A DNA stretch of 37,221 nucleotides from an uncultured Rhodospirillales bacterium. GTDB lineage: Bacteria; Pseudomonadota; Alphaproteobacteria; Reyranellales; Reyranellaceae. The DNA lies in NCBI GenBank assembly GCA_945957125.1, contig CAMFJT010000025.1, positions 1-37,221 of the forward strand. The letters are read 5' to 3'. This document shows, in pieces, positions 9,557 to 17,290 of the stretch. The notes under the pieces are model-generated. The model ran no database searches. It saw only the letters and a list, made by a program, of their open reading frames with translations, and had not been told where the DNA came from. Made by a program: the position numbers and the translations under genes. Within the stretch, counting starts at the first letter, position 1; each line of letters opens with the position of its first letter.

Positions 9557-10505
9557 CGCGGACGACCTTGCCCCATTTCTCGTACTCGGCGCGCAGGAAG
9601 GCACCGGTCTGCTCCGGCGTCATCGGCGCCGGATGGAAGCTCTGCTTGAGGAAGCCGTCGCGCACCTCGGGCGTCTCCAGCGCGGTGCGGACCGCCGCGT
9701 TCAGCGTGTCGATGACCGGCCGCGGCGTGGCCTTCGGCGCCATCAGCACGCCCCAGGCACCGACCTCGTAGCCCGGCAGGGTGTCGGCGATCGGCGGCAC
9801 GTCGGGCAGCTCGGGCTGGCGCTGCAGGCTCGCCACGCCGAGCGCGCGTACCTTGCCGGCGCGCACGTTGGGCACCGCCACCGGCATGTTGTCGAGCAGG
9901 AGCTGGATGCGCCCCGCGATAAGGTCGAGCTGGAGCGAGGCCGAGCTGTACGGCACGTGCTGCATGTCGGTGCCGCTCATCATCCGGAACAGCTCCATGC
10001 CGAGATGGAGGTTCGAGCCGATGCCGGTCGAGCCGTAGGAAAGCTTGCCGGGATTGGCCTTGGCATAGGCGATCAGCTCCGGGACGGTCTTCACCGGCAG
10101 CTCGGGATTGCACACCAGCACGTTGGCGACCTTGGCGATCAGGCTGATCGGCTCGAAGTCGTCGACCGGCTTGTACTTGATATCGGTCAGGATGTGCGGA
10201 CTGACGACATGGGTGGTGCTCGAGCCGAACACCAGCGTGTAGCCGTCGGGCTTGGCGCGCGCCACGAACTCGCCGCCGATATGGCCCGACGCACCGGGCT
10301 TGTTGTCGATCACGAAGGAGGCCTTCATCGACTGAGCCATCGCCGCCGTCATCAGCCGCGCCAGCGCGTCGAGCGCGTTGCCGGCCGGACCGGGCACGAC
10401 GACGTGGATCGGCTGGCCGGGCTGCCAGGCCTGGGCGACGGCTTGCCGAGCCGCCGCCGTGACGGCAAGCGCCGCCAGCGAGGCGAGCGCCCTCCTGCGC
10501 TTCAT
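9534..10505 (-). CDS. Tripartite tricarboxylate (Bug/TctC) family substrate-binding protein
   Basis: 323 residues from the ATG complementing 10503-10505, supported by GGGAGGGA seven bases upstream. A signal peptide (MKRRRALASLAALAVTAAAR, cleavage near AVAQA) precedes a typical Bug core: PIHVVVPGPAGNALD, VIDNKPGASGHIGGEF, KPDGYTLVFG and HVPYSSAS. It is the first gene of the five-gene minus-strand unit and is a divergent tandem paralogue of its neighbour. It probably binds a small carboxylate in the periplasm. The spacer upstream, shared with the META/LysR genes, carries a LysR-type palindrome. Confidence 0.93.
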   Translation of the reverse strand: MKRRRALASLAALAVTAAARQAVAQAWQPGQPIHVVVPGPAGNALDALARLMTAAMAQSMKASFVIDNKPGASGHIGGEFVARAKPDGYTLVFGSSTTHVVSPHILTDIKYKPVDDFEPISLIAKVANVLVCNPELPVKTVPELIAYAKANPGKLSYGSTGIGSNLHLGMELFRMMSGTDMQHVPYSSASLQLDLIAGRIQLLLDNMPVAVPNVRAGKVRALGVASLQRQPELPDVPPIADTLPGYEVGAWGVLMAPKATPRPVIDTLNAAVRTALETPEVRDGFLKQSFHPAPMTPEQTGAFLRAEYEKWGKVVRDADIKIN

Positions 10506-10584
10506 GCTTCCCTCCCATCTTGTCCTTGGCCACAGCACAGCACCGATCGGCCGGTGCCGTCCAAGCCGGGCTTTGACTTGATCG

Positions 10585-10599
10585 ATAAGCAACGCTTAT
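10585..10599. promoter_or_regulatory. Candidate LysR-type operator in divergent spacer
   Basis: ATAAGCAACGCTTAT is a perfect palindrome of two 6-base arms with a 3-base centre, and it contains the T-N11-A arrangement of LysR-family boxes. It lies in the 126-base spacer between the Bug gene start (10505) and the META gene start (10632). A LysR regulator gene is encoded just downstream on the plus strand. It is the most AT-rich, regular motif of that spacer. That the local LysR protein binds here and controls the Bug-hyi unit is inference. Confidence 0.6.
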
Positions 10600-10631
10600 T
10601 GTTTTGCCGACGGCACCCTGGGAGCGTTGCG

Positions 10632-11048
10632 ATGAAGACGGTTCTCCTTCTTGCGCTGGCGGCAGTGCTGAGCCTGGGCGGCCGTGCGGCGACCGCCGCC
10701 GACGGCATCGCCGAAAAATACTGGAAGCTGGTCGAGCTGAACGGCAAGCCCGTGCCGACCCTGGAGCGCGAGCCGCACATGATCCTGAAAGCGGACGGGC
10801 GCGTGAACGGCTTCGGCGGCTGCAACGCATTTACCGGCGACTACAAGCTCGATGCCGCGACCTTGCGACTGAGCTTCGGCCAGATCGCCTCGACGATGAT
10901 GGCCTGCGCCGCCGGCATGGAAGTCGAACAAGCCTTCCACGAAGTCCTGCGCAATGCCGACAGCTTCGCGCTCGATGGCGACCGGCTGGTTCTCAACCGC
11001 GCCCGCATGGCCCCGCTCGCGCGCTTCGAGGCGGTTTACCTGCGCTGA
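10632..11048 (+). CDS. META-domain (HslJ-like) secreted protein
   Basis: 138 residues from the ATG at 10632, preceded by GGGAGCG. A signal peptide (VLLLALAAVLSLGGRAATA) is followed by a META domain with the typical YWKLVELNGKPV opening, the GRVNGFGGCNAFTGDY core and the IASTMMACAAGMEVE segment. META/HslJ proteins are periplasmic or envelope proteins linked to stress or drug resistance, without a known enzymatic reaction. Its stop is two bases before the LysR start, so the pair is probably co-transcribed. The much longer open frame from 9390 is shadow. Confidence 0.88.
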   Translation: MKTVLLLALAAVLSLGGRAATAADGIAEKYWKLVELNGKPVPTLEREPHMILKADGRVNGFGGCNAFTGDYKLDAATLRLSFGQIASTMMACAAGMEVEQAFHEVLRNADSFALDGDRLVLNRARMAPLARFEAVYLR

Positions 11049-11050
11049 TC

Positions 11051-11938
11051 ATGCACCTGCGGCAGCTCCGCACCTTCGTCACGGTGGCCCACGAACGCCA
11101 TTTCGGCCGGGCAGCGCGGCGCCTGCATATCGCCCAGCCCGCCGTCAGCCAGCAGATCCGCATCCTCGAGGCCGATCTCGGCACGCGCCTGTTCGAGCGC
11201 ACCAGCCGGTCGGTCGAGCTGACCGCGGCCGGCCACACCCTGCTGGCCGGCGCGCCCGACATCCTGGAGCGCATGGCCAAGCTCGCCGAGGCGACGCGCG
11301 CAACCGGGCGTGCGCTGCGCGGCGAGCTGCGGCTCAACTACGCGCGCACCGCGCCGGTCGGCATCGCCACCGACATCGTCGAGGAATTCCGACGGCGCCA
11401 TCCCGACGTGACGCTGATGACCGACACGGCCAACACCGCGCGCAGCCTCGTACAGCTTCGCGACGGAGCACTGGAAGCCGCTTTCGTGCGCCTGCCGGTG
11501 ATCGACCCATCGGACCTCGCCATCCTGGAGGTCGGCCGCGACCCGCTGGTCGCGGCCCTGCCGACAGGCCATCGACTGGCGCGCCGACGCACGCTCAGGC
11601 CCGCGGACCTGCGCAACGAGCGGCTGGTCTTCTGGCCTCGGGCGAACGGACCGGGCTTCCACGACTGGATCGTCGAGCACCTGTTCGAGGGAGAGATGCC
11701 GGCGGTCGCCCGGATCGAGCCCGACACCGAGCAGATGGTGCGCGCCGTGGCGCACGGCGAAGGCTGCGCGGTCACCACGGCGGCGCGCGCCTCGATGCTG
11801 TCGATGCGCGGCGTGGCGTTCAAGCCGTTCGCCGAGCCCGCACCCGCCTCTCCGCTCGGCCTCGTCTGGCGATCGGCCGAGATCTCGCCGCCGCTGCGCC
11901 AGCTGGTGACGATCGCGCGGAAGCTGGCGCGGCGGTGA
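11051..11938 (+). CDS. LysR-family transcriptional regulator
   Basis: 295 residues. The N-terminal winged helix-turn-helix spans about residues 3-62 (LRQLRTFVTVAHERHFGRAA, then AQPAVSQQIRILEADLG and RLFERTSRSVELTAAG). The rest is the two-lobed effector-binding domain. It begins two bases after the META stop. LysR regulators usually control a divergently transcribed operon. Here the divergent unit is the Bug/hyi/quinone-reductase set, and the palindrome at 10585-10599 is a plausible target, although the META gene intervenes. The effector is unknown; a small carboxylate would fit. Confidence 0.93.
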   Translation: MHLRQLRTFVTVAHERHFGRAARRLHIAQPAVSQQIRILEADLGTRLFERTSRSVELTAAGHTLLAGAPDILERMAKLAEATRATGRALRGELRLNYARTAPVGIATDIVEEFRRRHPDVTLMTDTANTARSLVQLRDGALEAAFVRLPVIDPSDLAILEVGRDPLVAALPTGHRLARRRTLRPADLRNERLVFWPRANGPGFHDWIVEHLFEGEMPAVARIEPDTEQMVRAVAHGEGCAVTTAARASMLSMRGVAFKPFAEPAPASPLGLVWRSAEISPPLRQLVTIARKLARR

Positions 11939-11943
11939 GTTCC

Positions 11944-12057
11944 CGTCGTCCCGACCGGAGCGAAGCGGAGTGGAGGGACCTGTTCATCCCGACAGACGTC
12001 GCATGAGGAGATCCCTCCACTACGCCTCGCCCCGCTCGGCTCCGGTCGGGACGACGG
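11944..12057. repeat. Palindromic repeat family B, copy 1
   Basis: Nineteen-base perfect terminal arms, CCGTCGTCCCGACCGGAGC at 11944-11962 and its complement at 12039-12057, enclose a second inner pair (GTGGAGGGA at 11971-11979 with TCCCTCCAC at 12012-12020). The element is 114 bases long, the same as copy 2 at 19340-19453. It lies between the convergent lysR and acid phosphatase genes, five bases after the lysR stop, where it could serve as a bidirectional terminator. It has no coding capacity and resembles a non-autonomous, hairpin-forming interspersed repeat. Confidence 0.9.
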
Positions 12058-12075
12058 AATCTTCCCAAGATTCGA

Positions 12076-12930
12076 CTATTGCGCCTTGGGCCCCGCCCAG
12101 CCGTCCAGCACCTCCCACTTCGCCTTGCGCTGATCCTCGCGCGACTTCTTGAAGTCGTGGCCGAAGGGAGCGCTCTCGAAGCTGCCGTAGGTCGGATTGG
12201 CGAGCACCAGCCATTCGCGGCCCCAGCGCTCCCTGTTCTCCTCGAATGCTTTCTCGCGCTCCGCCTCGCTCAGGCGGTAGCGATCGTCGAAGTCGCCGAA
12301 GTTGTCGCCGAAGTTCAGAAGGACCCGATAGTCCTTGGCGACCGCCGCGCGCCGCGTGCTCTTGGCGCTGCCCCAGTCCTTCTGCTCGCCCTGCATCAGG
12401 AAGGTGTCGACATTGCCGCCCATCGGGAAGCCGAGCTTCTCCATGTTGGCGCGCGTGTCCTTCTCGGTCTCCACGCCGCGGCCGGTGATGTAGAACACCT
12501 TCACGCCCTTTGAATCGGCGAGCTTCGTGAACTCGACGGCGCCGGGGATCGCGCGCGAGATCTGCGCGGCGCAGAATTCGTTCCAGGTCTTGATGCTGAA
12601 GACCTGGTTGTTCTTCAGCAGCCAGACCTCGTAGGGCGAATTGTCGAGCACCGTCTCGTCGACGTCGAGAATGACCGCCGGCGGCAGGTTGGCGAAATCG
12701 CCCTTCTGCTCGCCGGGCGCGGCGGTCCAGCTCTTGTCGGCCAGCGCCTGCTCCAGCCGGATCTTCGCCAGCGCATAGACGGTGAGCGCGTTGCCCTTGT
12801 ACTCGACGGACCGCTGGTTCCACAGCGCCGCGAGCAGCATGTCGTGCGGCGTCGGCTCCTGCGCGCCGGCCGTACCCGCCCCGAGCGCGACGGCGATCGC
12901 GCCGAGCGCGATGATCTTCCTGGCTGTCAT
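12076..12930 (-). CDS. HAD-superfamily acid phosphatase, lipoprotein e(P4)-like 5'-nucleotidase
   Basis: 284 residues with a cleavable signal peptide (KIIALGAIAVALGAGTAGA). The class C/P4 acid phosphatase signature DVDETVLDNS is at 89-98, with D89 the likely nucleophile and D91 the acid/base. It is followed by ITGR (T149), K190 and the metal-binding GDNFGDF near 208. e(P4) of Haemophilus is an outer-membrane lipoprotein that dephosphorylates nucleotides. Here no lipobox cysteine is seen, so a soluble periplasmic enzyme is more likely. Its start overlaps the adenosine deaminase stop by four bases, so it belongs to the nucleoside operon. It would supply nucleosides to the BMP-type importer, which is inference from context. 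Confidence 0.9.
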   Translation of the reverse strand: MTARKIIALGAIAVALGAGTAGAQEPTPHDMLLAALWNQRSVEYKGNALTVYALAKIRLEQALADKSWTAAPGEQKGDFANLPPAVILDVDETVLDNSPYEVWLLKNNQVFSIKTWNEFCAAQISRAIPGAVEFTKLADSKGVKVFYITGRGVETEKDTRANMEKLGFPMGGNVDTFLMQGEQKDWGSAKSTRRAAVAKDYRVLLNFGDNFGDFDDRYRLSEAEREKAFEENRERWGREWLVLANPTYGSFESAPFGHDFKKSREDQRKAKWEVLDGWAGPKAQ

Positions 12931-13886
12931 GACGGCACCCCCTTCAACAGTTTCGCCTTGGTCGCATCGTCGGCGAACGATGCCTCGATCGCGGTGCGCG
13001 TGATCGCACGCAGCACCAGCTCACCCAGGCCCGCCTGATCGTATTCCGTCCCGAGCGTGGTGTGGAAGAACGGCGGATCGTCGGAACCGAGCGTCACCCG
13101 CACGCCGCCCGCGATCAGCCGCGGCAGCGGATGGGCGGCGCGGTTGGGATAGAGGCCGAGCGCCACGTTGCTGCCGGGGCAGACCTCCAGCGCGATGCCG
13201 CGCCGCGCCAGCTCCTCGACCAGCGCCGAATCCTCGATCGAGCGCACCCCGTGGCCGATGCGCGTCACCGGCAGGTCGCGAATGGCCGCCCACACGCTCT
13301 CGGGCCCGACGACCTCGCCGGCGTGGATGGTGCAGCCCAGCCCGTTCTCGTGCGCCAGGCGATAGGCCGGCGCGAAATCGGCCGGCGTGAACTTCGCCTC
13401 GTCGCCGCCCATGCCGAGCGCCACGACATAGGGATGCGGCTCGGCCACGATCTGCCGCGCCAGCGCCAGCGCGCGGTCGGGACCGAGATGGCGAATGCAG
13501 ATGCCGATGATGCGCGCCTCTATGCCGAAGTCGCGCCGCGCCCGATCGATGGCGTCGACCAGCGCGCCGAGCCAGTCGGCATAGGGAATGCCGAGCGACT
13601 TCGGCCGCTCGGGCGAGCAGAACATCTCGACATAGATCGCGCCCTCCGCCGCCGTACGCTGGAGGTAGGAGTAAAGGATGTCACCGAAGTCGCGCGCCGT
13701 GCGCAGCACGCCGCACACCCGGTCGTAGGCGTCGAGGAAGCTCAGGAAATCGCGCCAGATATAGTGGCCCTCGGCATCGAACAGCTTGTCCGGCAGATCG
13801 AGGCCGTTGCGCGCCGCCAGCGCGTGCGCCAGATCGGGGGGGATGGAGCCTTCGAGATGGCAATGAAGCTCGGCCTTGGGAATCAC
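12927..13886 (-). CDS. add: Adenosine deaminase
   Basis: 319 residues. The zinc and catalytic motifs of the adenosine/adenine deaminase family are complete: HCHLEGS (H8, H10), HAGE (H188, catalytic E191), RIGHG (H212) and GSDDP (D269, D270). The reaction would be adenosine or deoxyadenosine to inosine plus ammonia in the cytosol. Adenine or aminodeoxyfutalosine deamination are alternatives within the family, but nucleoside context favours adenosine. The start is a GTG (complement of 13884-13886) overlapping the dioxygenase TGA as GTGA, and the end overlaps the phosphatase start. Inosine formed here is a substrate for the phosphorylase at 16136-16897. Confidence 0.92.
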   Translation of the reverse strand: MIPKAELHCHLEGSIPPDLAHALAARNGLDLPDKLFDAEGHYIWRDFLSFLDAYDRVCGVLRTARDFGDILYSYLQRTAAEGAIYVEMFCSPERPKSLGIPYADWLGALVDAIDRARRDFGIEARIIGICIRHLGPDRALALARQIVAEPHPYVVALGMGGDEAKFTPADFAPAYRLAHENGLGCTIHAGEVVGPESVWAAIRDLPVTRIGHGVRSIEDSALVEELARRGIALEVCPGSNVALGLYPNRAAHPLPRLIAGGVRVTLGSDDPPFFHTTLGTEYDQAGLGELVLRAITRTAIEASFADDATKAKLLKGVPS

Positions 13887-14668
13887 GTAAATCCTCGCAG
13901 TGGCAGGTCGGGCCGTTGCAGCCAGTTGTCCGCATCGTACGACGCGTGGCCGTCGATCAGGTGCAGCGTATAGGCATGACGCGGCCGCGACGAGCGGTTC
14001 GCGCTGCTGGCATGCGGCAGCAGGCCGTGCAGCACGACCAGCGTGCCGCGCCGGACCTCGATCGGCACCGGCTCGACAGCAGGCCAGAGAGTGGCGTCGA
14101 TCTCCTCGGTGACGGTGCCATCGCCCGAGCGGCGGAAGCGCTGGCGCAGCGGACCGCGATGGGCGCCCGGCAGCGCGAGCAGGCAGCCGTTCTCCCGGTC
14201 GGCATCGTCGAGGGCGATCCAGAAGCCGGTCACGGTGACGGGCGTGGTGTGCAGGAAGGTCGCGTCCTGATGCCAGCCGACCTCGCCGCCGATGCCGGGA
14301 TTCTTGAAGATGTACATCGATTGCAGCAGCAGGGGCCGGACCAGGCCGACCTCGCGCGCGAGCGCCGCGAGCCTGGGCTGGCGCGAGATCCGATCGAACA
14401 CCGGATCGAGATCGTGCAAGGCGTGGCCGATCTTGTTCGGCGCGTCCGGCGCCTCCTCCTCGAAGAAGAACCGGATCGCGCCGCCCGAGTCGAGGAAGTA
14501 CCGGTCGCGCGCGTGGCCCTGGTCGCGGGTCGAGAAGACTGTGCGCGCCCGACCGGGATCGAAGCCGGCCATAAGCTCGGCCGCGCGCGCCTGCAGGGCG
14601 TCGCAGTCGCCGGCCGGAAGGAAGTCCGGCAGCACGAGGAAGCCGTCGCGCGCGTAGTCGCCGCTCAT
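13883..14668 (-). CDS. Phytanoyl-CoA dioxygenase (PhyH) family 2-oxoglutarate/Fe(II) oxygenase
   Basis: 261 residues from the ATG complementing 14666-14668. The iron-binding HxD is H133-Q-D135 in GWHQDATF, the distal histidine is H219 in LLPHASSANRS, and R230, eleven residues later, is placed to bind 2-oxoglutarate as in human PHYH. The family hydroxylates diverse small molecules. Start and stop each overlap neighbouring genes by four bases (deoA upstream, add downstream), so it is translationally locked into a nucleoside salvage operon. A substrate related to nucleosides, modified bases or ribose-like breakdown products is therefore plausible but unproven. The open frame continuing to 14962 overlaps deoA and is not used. 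Confidence 0.9.
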   Translation of the reverse strand: MSGDYARDGFLVLPDFLPAGDCDALQARAAELMAGFDPGRARTVFSTRDQGHARDRYFLDSGGAIRFFFEEEAPDAPNKIGHALHDLDPVFDRISRQPRLAALAREVGLVRPLLLQSMYIFKNPGIGGEVGWHQDATFLHTTPVTVTGFWIALDDADRENGCLLALPGAHRGPLRQRFRRSGDGTVTEEIDATLWPAVEPVPIEVRRGTLVVLHGLLPHASSANRSSRPRHAYTLHLIDGHASYDADNWLQRPDLPLRGFT

Positions 14669-15987
14669 TCGACGATCCGGTCGATCACCACCGGCCGCGG
14701 TGGCGGTGCGGGCTCGCCGATGCGGATCGCCTTGCGCAGACGGGCAATCGCCTCGTCGGCATCGACCTCGCGCGCGGCATGGACCAGGCAGAGCGGGCTG
14801 CCGGTACGGACCTTCGTGCCGACATCGACGAACTCCGTGAAACCGACCGCCGGATCGATCGCATCGTCGGCATGGCTGCGGCCGCCGCCCAGCCCGATCA
14901 CCGCGATACCGACCTCGCGCGCGTTCATGCCGACGACATGACCCGGCCGCGCCGCCGTGCACGGCTTGATCACGGCTGCATGCGCGAGGTAGCGCCCCGG
15001 ATTCTCCACCACGTCGGTCGGCCCGCCCAGCCCCGCTACCATGCGCGCGAACGTCTCCGCCGCGCGGCCGTCCGCCAATGCCGCCTCCGCGCGCGCCCGG
15101 CCCGCCGCGACGCTCGGCGCCAGGTCGCCCAGCGCCAGCATCTCGCCGGCCAACGCCATGACGACCTCGTGCAGGCGCGGATCGCGCGGGCCCTCACCGG
15201 TGAGATAGGCGATCGTCTCCAGCACCTCGAGCGCGTTGCCGACATCGCGGCCCAGCACTTGGTCCATGTCGGTGATCAGCGCGGTGGTCGACAGCCCCGC
15301 CTGGTTGGCGACGGTGACCAGGCTGCCGGCGAGATCGCGCGCCATCACCTCGGTGTCGCAGAAGGCGCCGGAGCCGCACTTCACGTCCATCACCAGCCCG
15401 TCGAGCCCGGCGGCGATCTTCTTCGACAGGATCGAGCTCACGATCAGCGGGATCGATTCGACGGTCGCCGTCACGTCGCGCACGCCGTAGAGCCGGCGGT
15501 CGGCGGGCGCGAGATCGTCGGTCTGGCCGATGATGGCGCAGCCGACCTCGCGCACGACCCGGCGGAAGGTGGCTACGTCCGGCTGCACGTCGTAACCCGA
15601 GATCGCCGACAGCTTGTCCAGCGTGCCGCCGGTATGGCCGAGCCCGCGGCCGGAGATCATCGGCACGAAGGCGCCGCAGGCGGCCACGATCGGCGCCAGC
15701 ATGAGGCTCACCTTGTCGCCCACGCCGCCGCTGGAATGCTTGTCGATGATCGGGCCGGGAAGATCGAGGTCGTTCCAGTCGAGCGTGACGCCGGACCGCA
15801 CGAGCCCCAAGGTCATCGCCACCCGCTCGGCTGTGGTCATGCCGCGGAAGAACACCGCCATGGCGAAGGCCGCGACCTGACCCTCGCTCAGGCTGTTGTC
15901 GGTGATGCCGCGGGCGATGAACGCGATCTCCTCGCCCGACAGCTCGAGCCCGTCGCGCTTCCGGCGAATGATCTCCTGCGGCAGCAT
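14665..15987 (-). CDS. deoA: Thymidine (pyrimidine-nucleoside) phosphorylase
   Basis: 440 residues, the same length as E. coli DeoA, from the ATG complementing 15985-15987. No good ribosome-binding site is seen, but longer in-frame starts run into the repeat. Signature segments are KHSSGGVGDKVS (83-94), which binds phosphate, and SGRGLGHTGGTLDK (112-125). Further matches are the MDVKCGSGAF and MNAREVG regions. It splits thymidine or deoxyuridine (some relatives also uridine) into base plus (deoxy)ribose-1-phosphate in the cytosol. It lies downstream of punA across a 148-base gap that holds repeat A copy 3, and overlaps the dioxygenase gene at its end. Confidence 0.94.
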   Translation of the reverse strand: MLPQEIIRRKRDGLELSGEEIAFIARGITDNSLSEGQVAAFAMAVFFRGMTTAERVAMTLGLVRSGVTLDWNDLDLPGPIIDKHSSGGVGDKVSLMLAPIVAACGAFVPMISGRGLGHTGGTLDKLSAISGYDVQPDVATFRRVVREVGCAIIGQTDDLAPADRRLYGVRDVTATVESIPLIVSSILSKKIAAGLDGLVMDVKCGSGAFCDTEVMARDLAGSLVTVANQAGLSTTALITDMDQVLGRDVGNALEVLETIAYLTGEGPRDPRLHEVVMALAGEMLALGDLAPSVAAGRARAEAALADGRAAETFARMVAGLGGPTDVVENPGRYLAHAAVIKPCTAARPGHVVGMNAREVGIAVIGLGGGRSHADDAIDPAVGFTEFVDVGTKVRTGSPLCLVHAAREVDADEAIARLRKAIRIGEPAPPPRPVVIDRIVE

Positions 15988-16047
15988 GCGGCAGATTATG
16001 CCCGCGCCGAAGACGCTGTCATCCCGGAGCGCAGCAGGGTTCCTTAC

Positions 16048-16128
16048 GCTGGGAGCGCGGCTCTCCAGAGCCGCTCTTACTTCGGTTGACACATCCCATG
16101 AGCGGCTCTGGGAAGCCGCGCCCCCAGC
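16048..16128. repeat. Palindromic repeat family A, copy 3 (inside the nucleoside operon)
   Basis: The left arm at 16048-16070 is identical to that of copies 1 and 2. The right arm (16106-16128) has two substitutions (GGGAAGCC and CGCCCCCAGC in place of GGAGAGCC and CGCTCCCAGC), so this copy has drifted. The centre reads CTTCGGTTGA, in the same orientation as the other copies. It sits between punA and deoA, both read on the minus strand, eight bases past the punA stop. It could attenuate transcription or stabilise the upstream message. Confidence 0.88.
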
Positions 16129-16135
16129 GACCTCG

Positions 16136-16897
16136 TCAGGCGTACCCTTCGAGGAAGCGGCGCAGCTGGCGCCGGACCTTTCCGGCGGCTTCCTGCGCGA
16201 CGGCGAGGGTCTGGGCGTGGCCGAGCTTGTCCGGAGTGAGGCCGGCGGCATAGTTGGTCATCAGCGACAGCGCCGCCACGCGCAACCCGGCATGACGCGC
16301 CAGGATGGTCTCGGGCACGGTCGACATGCCGACGGCGTCGGCGCCCAGCACGCGCGCGGCGCGGATCTCGGCCGGGGTCTCGAAGCTCGGGCCGCTGAAC
16401 CAGATGTAGGTGCCCTCGAACACGTCCTCGCCGGCGGCAACCAGCGCCGCCCGTAGCGCCGGATCATAGGCATCGACCATGTCGACGAAGCGGCCGTTGC
16501 CGGTCTCGCCGAACAGCGGGTTGACGCCGGTGAAGTTGATGTGGTCGGTCACCGCCATCACCGCGCCCGGCGGCATATCGAGCCGCAGGCTGCCGGCGGC
16601 ATTGGTCTGCAGCAGCGTCTCGCAGCCGAGCTCGGCGATGGCGCGGATCACCGGCTTCATCTCGTCGGCCCGGCCGCGCTCGTAGTAGTGGGCACGCCCC
16701 TGCAGCACGGCGACCGGAGTCCGGCCGACATGACCCAGGACGAGGCGTCCGGCATGGCTGCCGACCGTGGTCGGCGGGAAGCCGGGCAGCTCGGAATAGG
16801 ATAGTGTCGCGACGGGCTCGACCTCGTCGGCGAACCCGCCGAGCCCCGAGCCGAGGATCACGGCGACCTTGGGCCGGAAGCCAGGAATGTCCCGCAT
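16136..16897 (-). CDS. punA: Purine nucleoside phosphorylase, trimeric type
   Basis: 253 residues from the ATG complementing 16895-16897. Phosphate and base-binding motifs of the class I (trimeric) family are present: GSGLG (16-20), QGRAHYYE (66-73), TNAAGSL (98-104), GPSFETPAEIR (169-179) and VGMSTVPE. The asparagine N215 in LMTNYAAG corresponds to the residue that favours 6-oxopurines, so inosine and guanosine are the expected substrates; MTA phosphorylases have aspartate there. It lies two bases after the cytidine deaminase stop. It consumes inosine made by the adenosine deaminase of the same operon. Confidence 0.93.
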   Translation of the reverse strand: MRDIPGFRPKVAVILGSGLGGFADEVEPVATLSYSELPGFPPTTVGSHAGRLVLGHVGRTPVAVLQGRAHYYERGRADEMKPVIRAIAELGCETLLQTNAAGSLRLDMPPGAVMAVTDHINFTGVNPLFGETGNGRFVDMVDAYDPALRAALVAAGEDVFEGTYIWFSGPSFETPAEIRAARVLGADAVGMSTVPETILARHAGLRVAALSLMTNYAAGLTPDKLGHAQTLAVAQEAAGKVRRQLRRFLEGYA

Positions 16898-16899
16898 GG

Positions 16900-17289
16900 T
16901 CAGCCGAAATGCTGCGGGCCGAACGACATCGGCAGCAGCATGCCCAGCGTGACGGTACGGTGCAGGCCGTCGGGCCCGCAGAGATGGATCTTCAAGTCGT
17001 CCGCCGCGAACTCGCGCAGCTTCTGGCGGCAGCCGCCGCACGGCGTGATGACCTCCGGCCCCGGTCCCACCACCAGGCATTCCAGCACCCGACGCTTGCC
17101 CGCGGCGACCAGCGCGGCAAGCGCGCCGGCTTCCGCGCAAATGCCCTGCGGGTAGGCCGCGTTCTCGACGTTGCAGCCGCCATGGATGCCCCCGTCCTCG
17201 TCGCGCAGCGCGGCGCCGACATGGAACTTCGAATAGGGCGCATGGGCGCGCATCATCATGGTGCGCGCCAGATGCAGCAGGTCGTCCAT
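16900..17289 (-). CDS. cdd: Cytidine deaminase
   Basis: 129 residues, the length of the small tetrameric class. The zinc site is CAE (C51, catalytic E53) with PCGGC (C84, C87); three cysteines are typical of the tetrameric form. NVENAAYPQGICAEAGAL and the early PYSKFHVGAAL complete the signature. It converts cytidine and deoxycytidine to uridine and deoxyuridine. It starts one base downstream of the permease stop and is followed two bases later by punA, so it lies in the middle of the nucleoside import/salvage operon. Confidence 0.95.
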   Translation of the reverse strand: MDDLLHLARTMMMRAHAPYSKFHVGAALRDEDGGIHGGCNVENAAYPQGICAEAGALAALVAAGKRRVLECLVVGPGPEVITPCGGCRQKLREFAADDLKIHLCGPDGLHRTVTLGMLLPMSFGPQHFG

Positions 17290-17290
17290 C

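Noticed and set aside
8576..9604. Longer start of the second Bug protein (at 9604)
   Set aside because: It would add 16 residues before the signal peptide and lengthen the overlap with the upstream gene; the start at 9556 gives a normal signal sequence.
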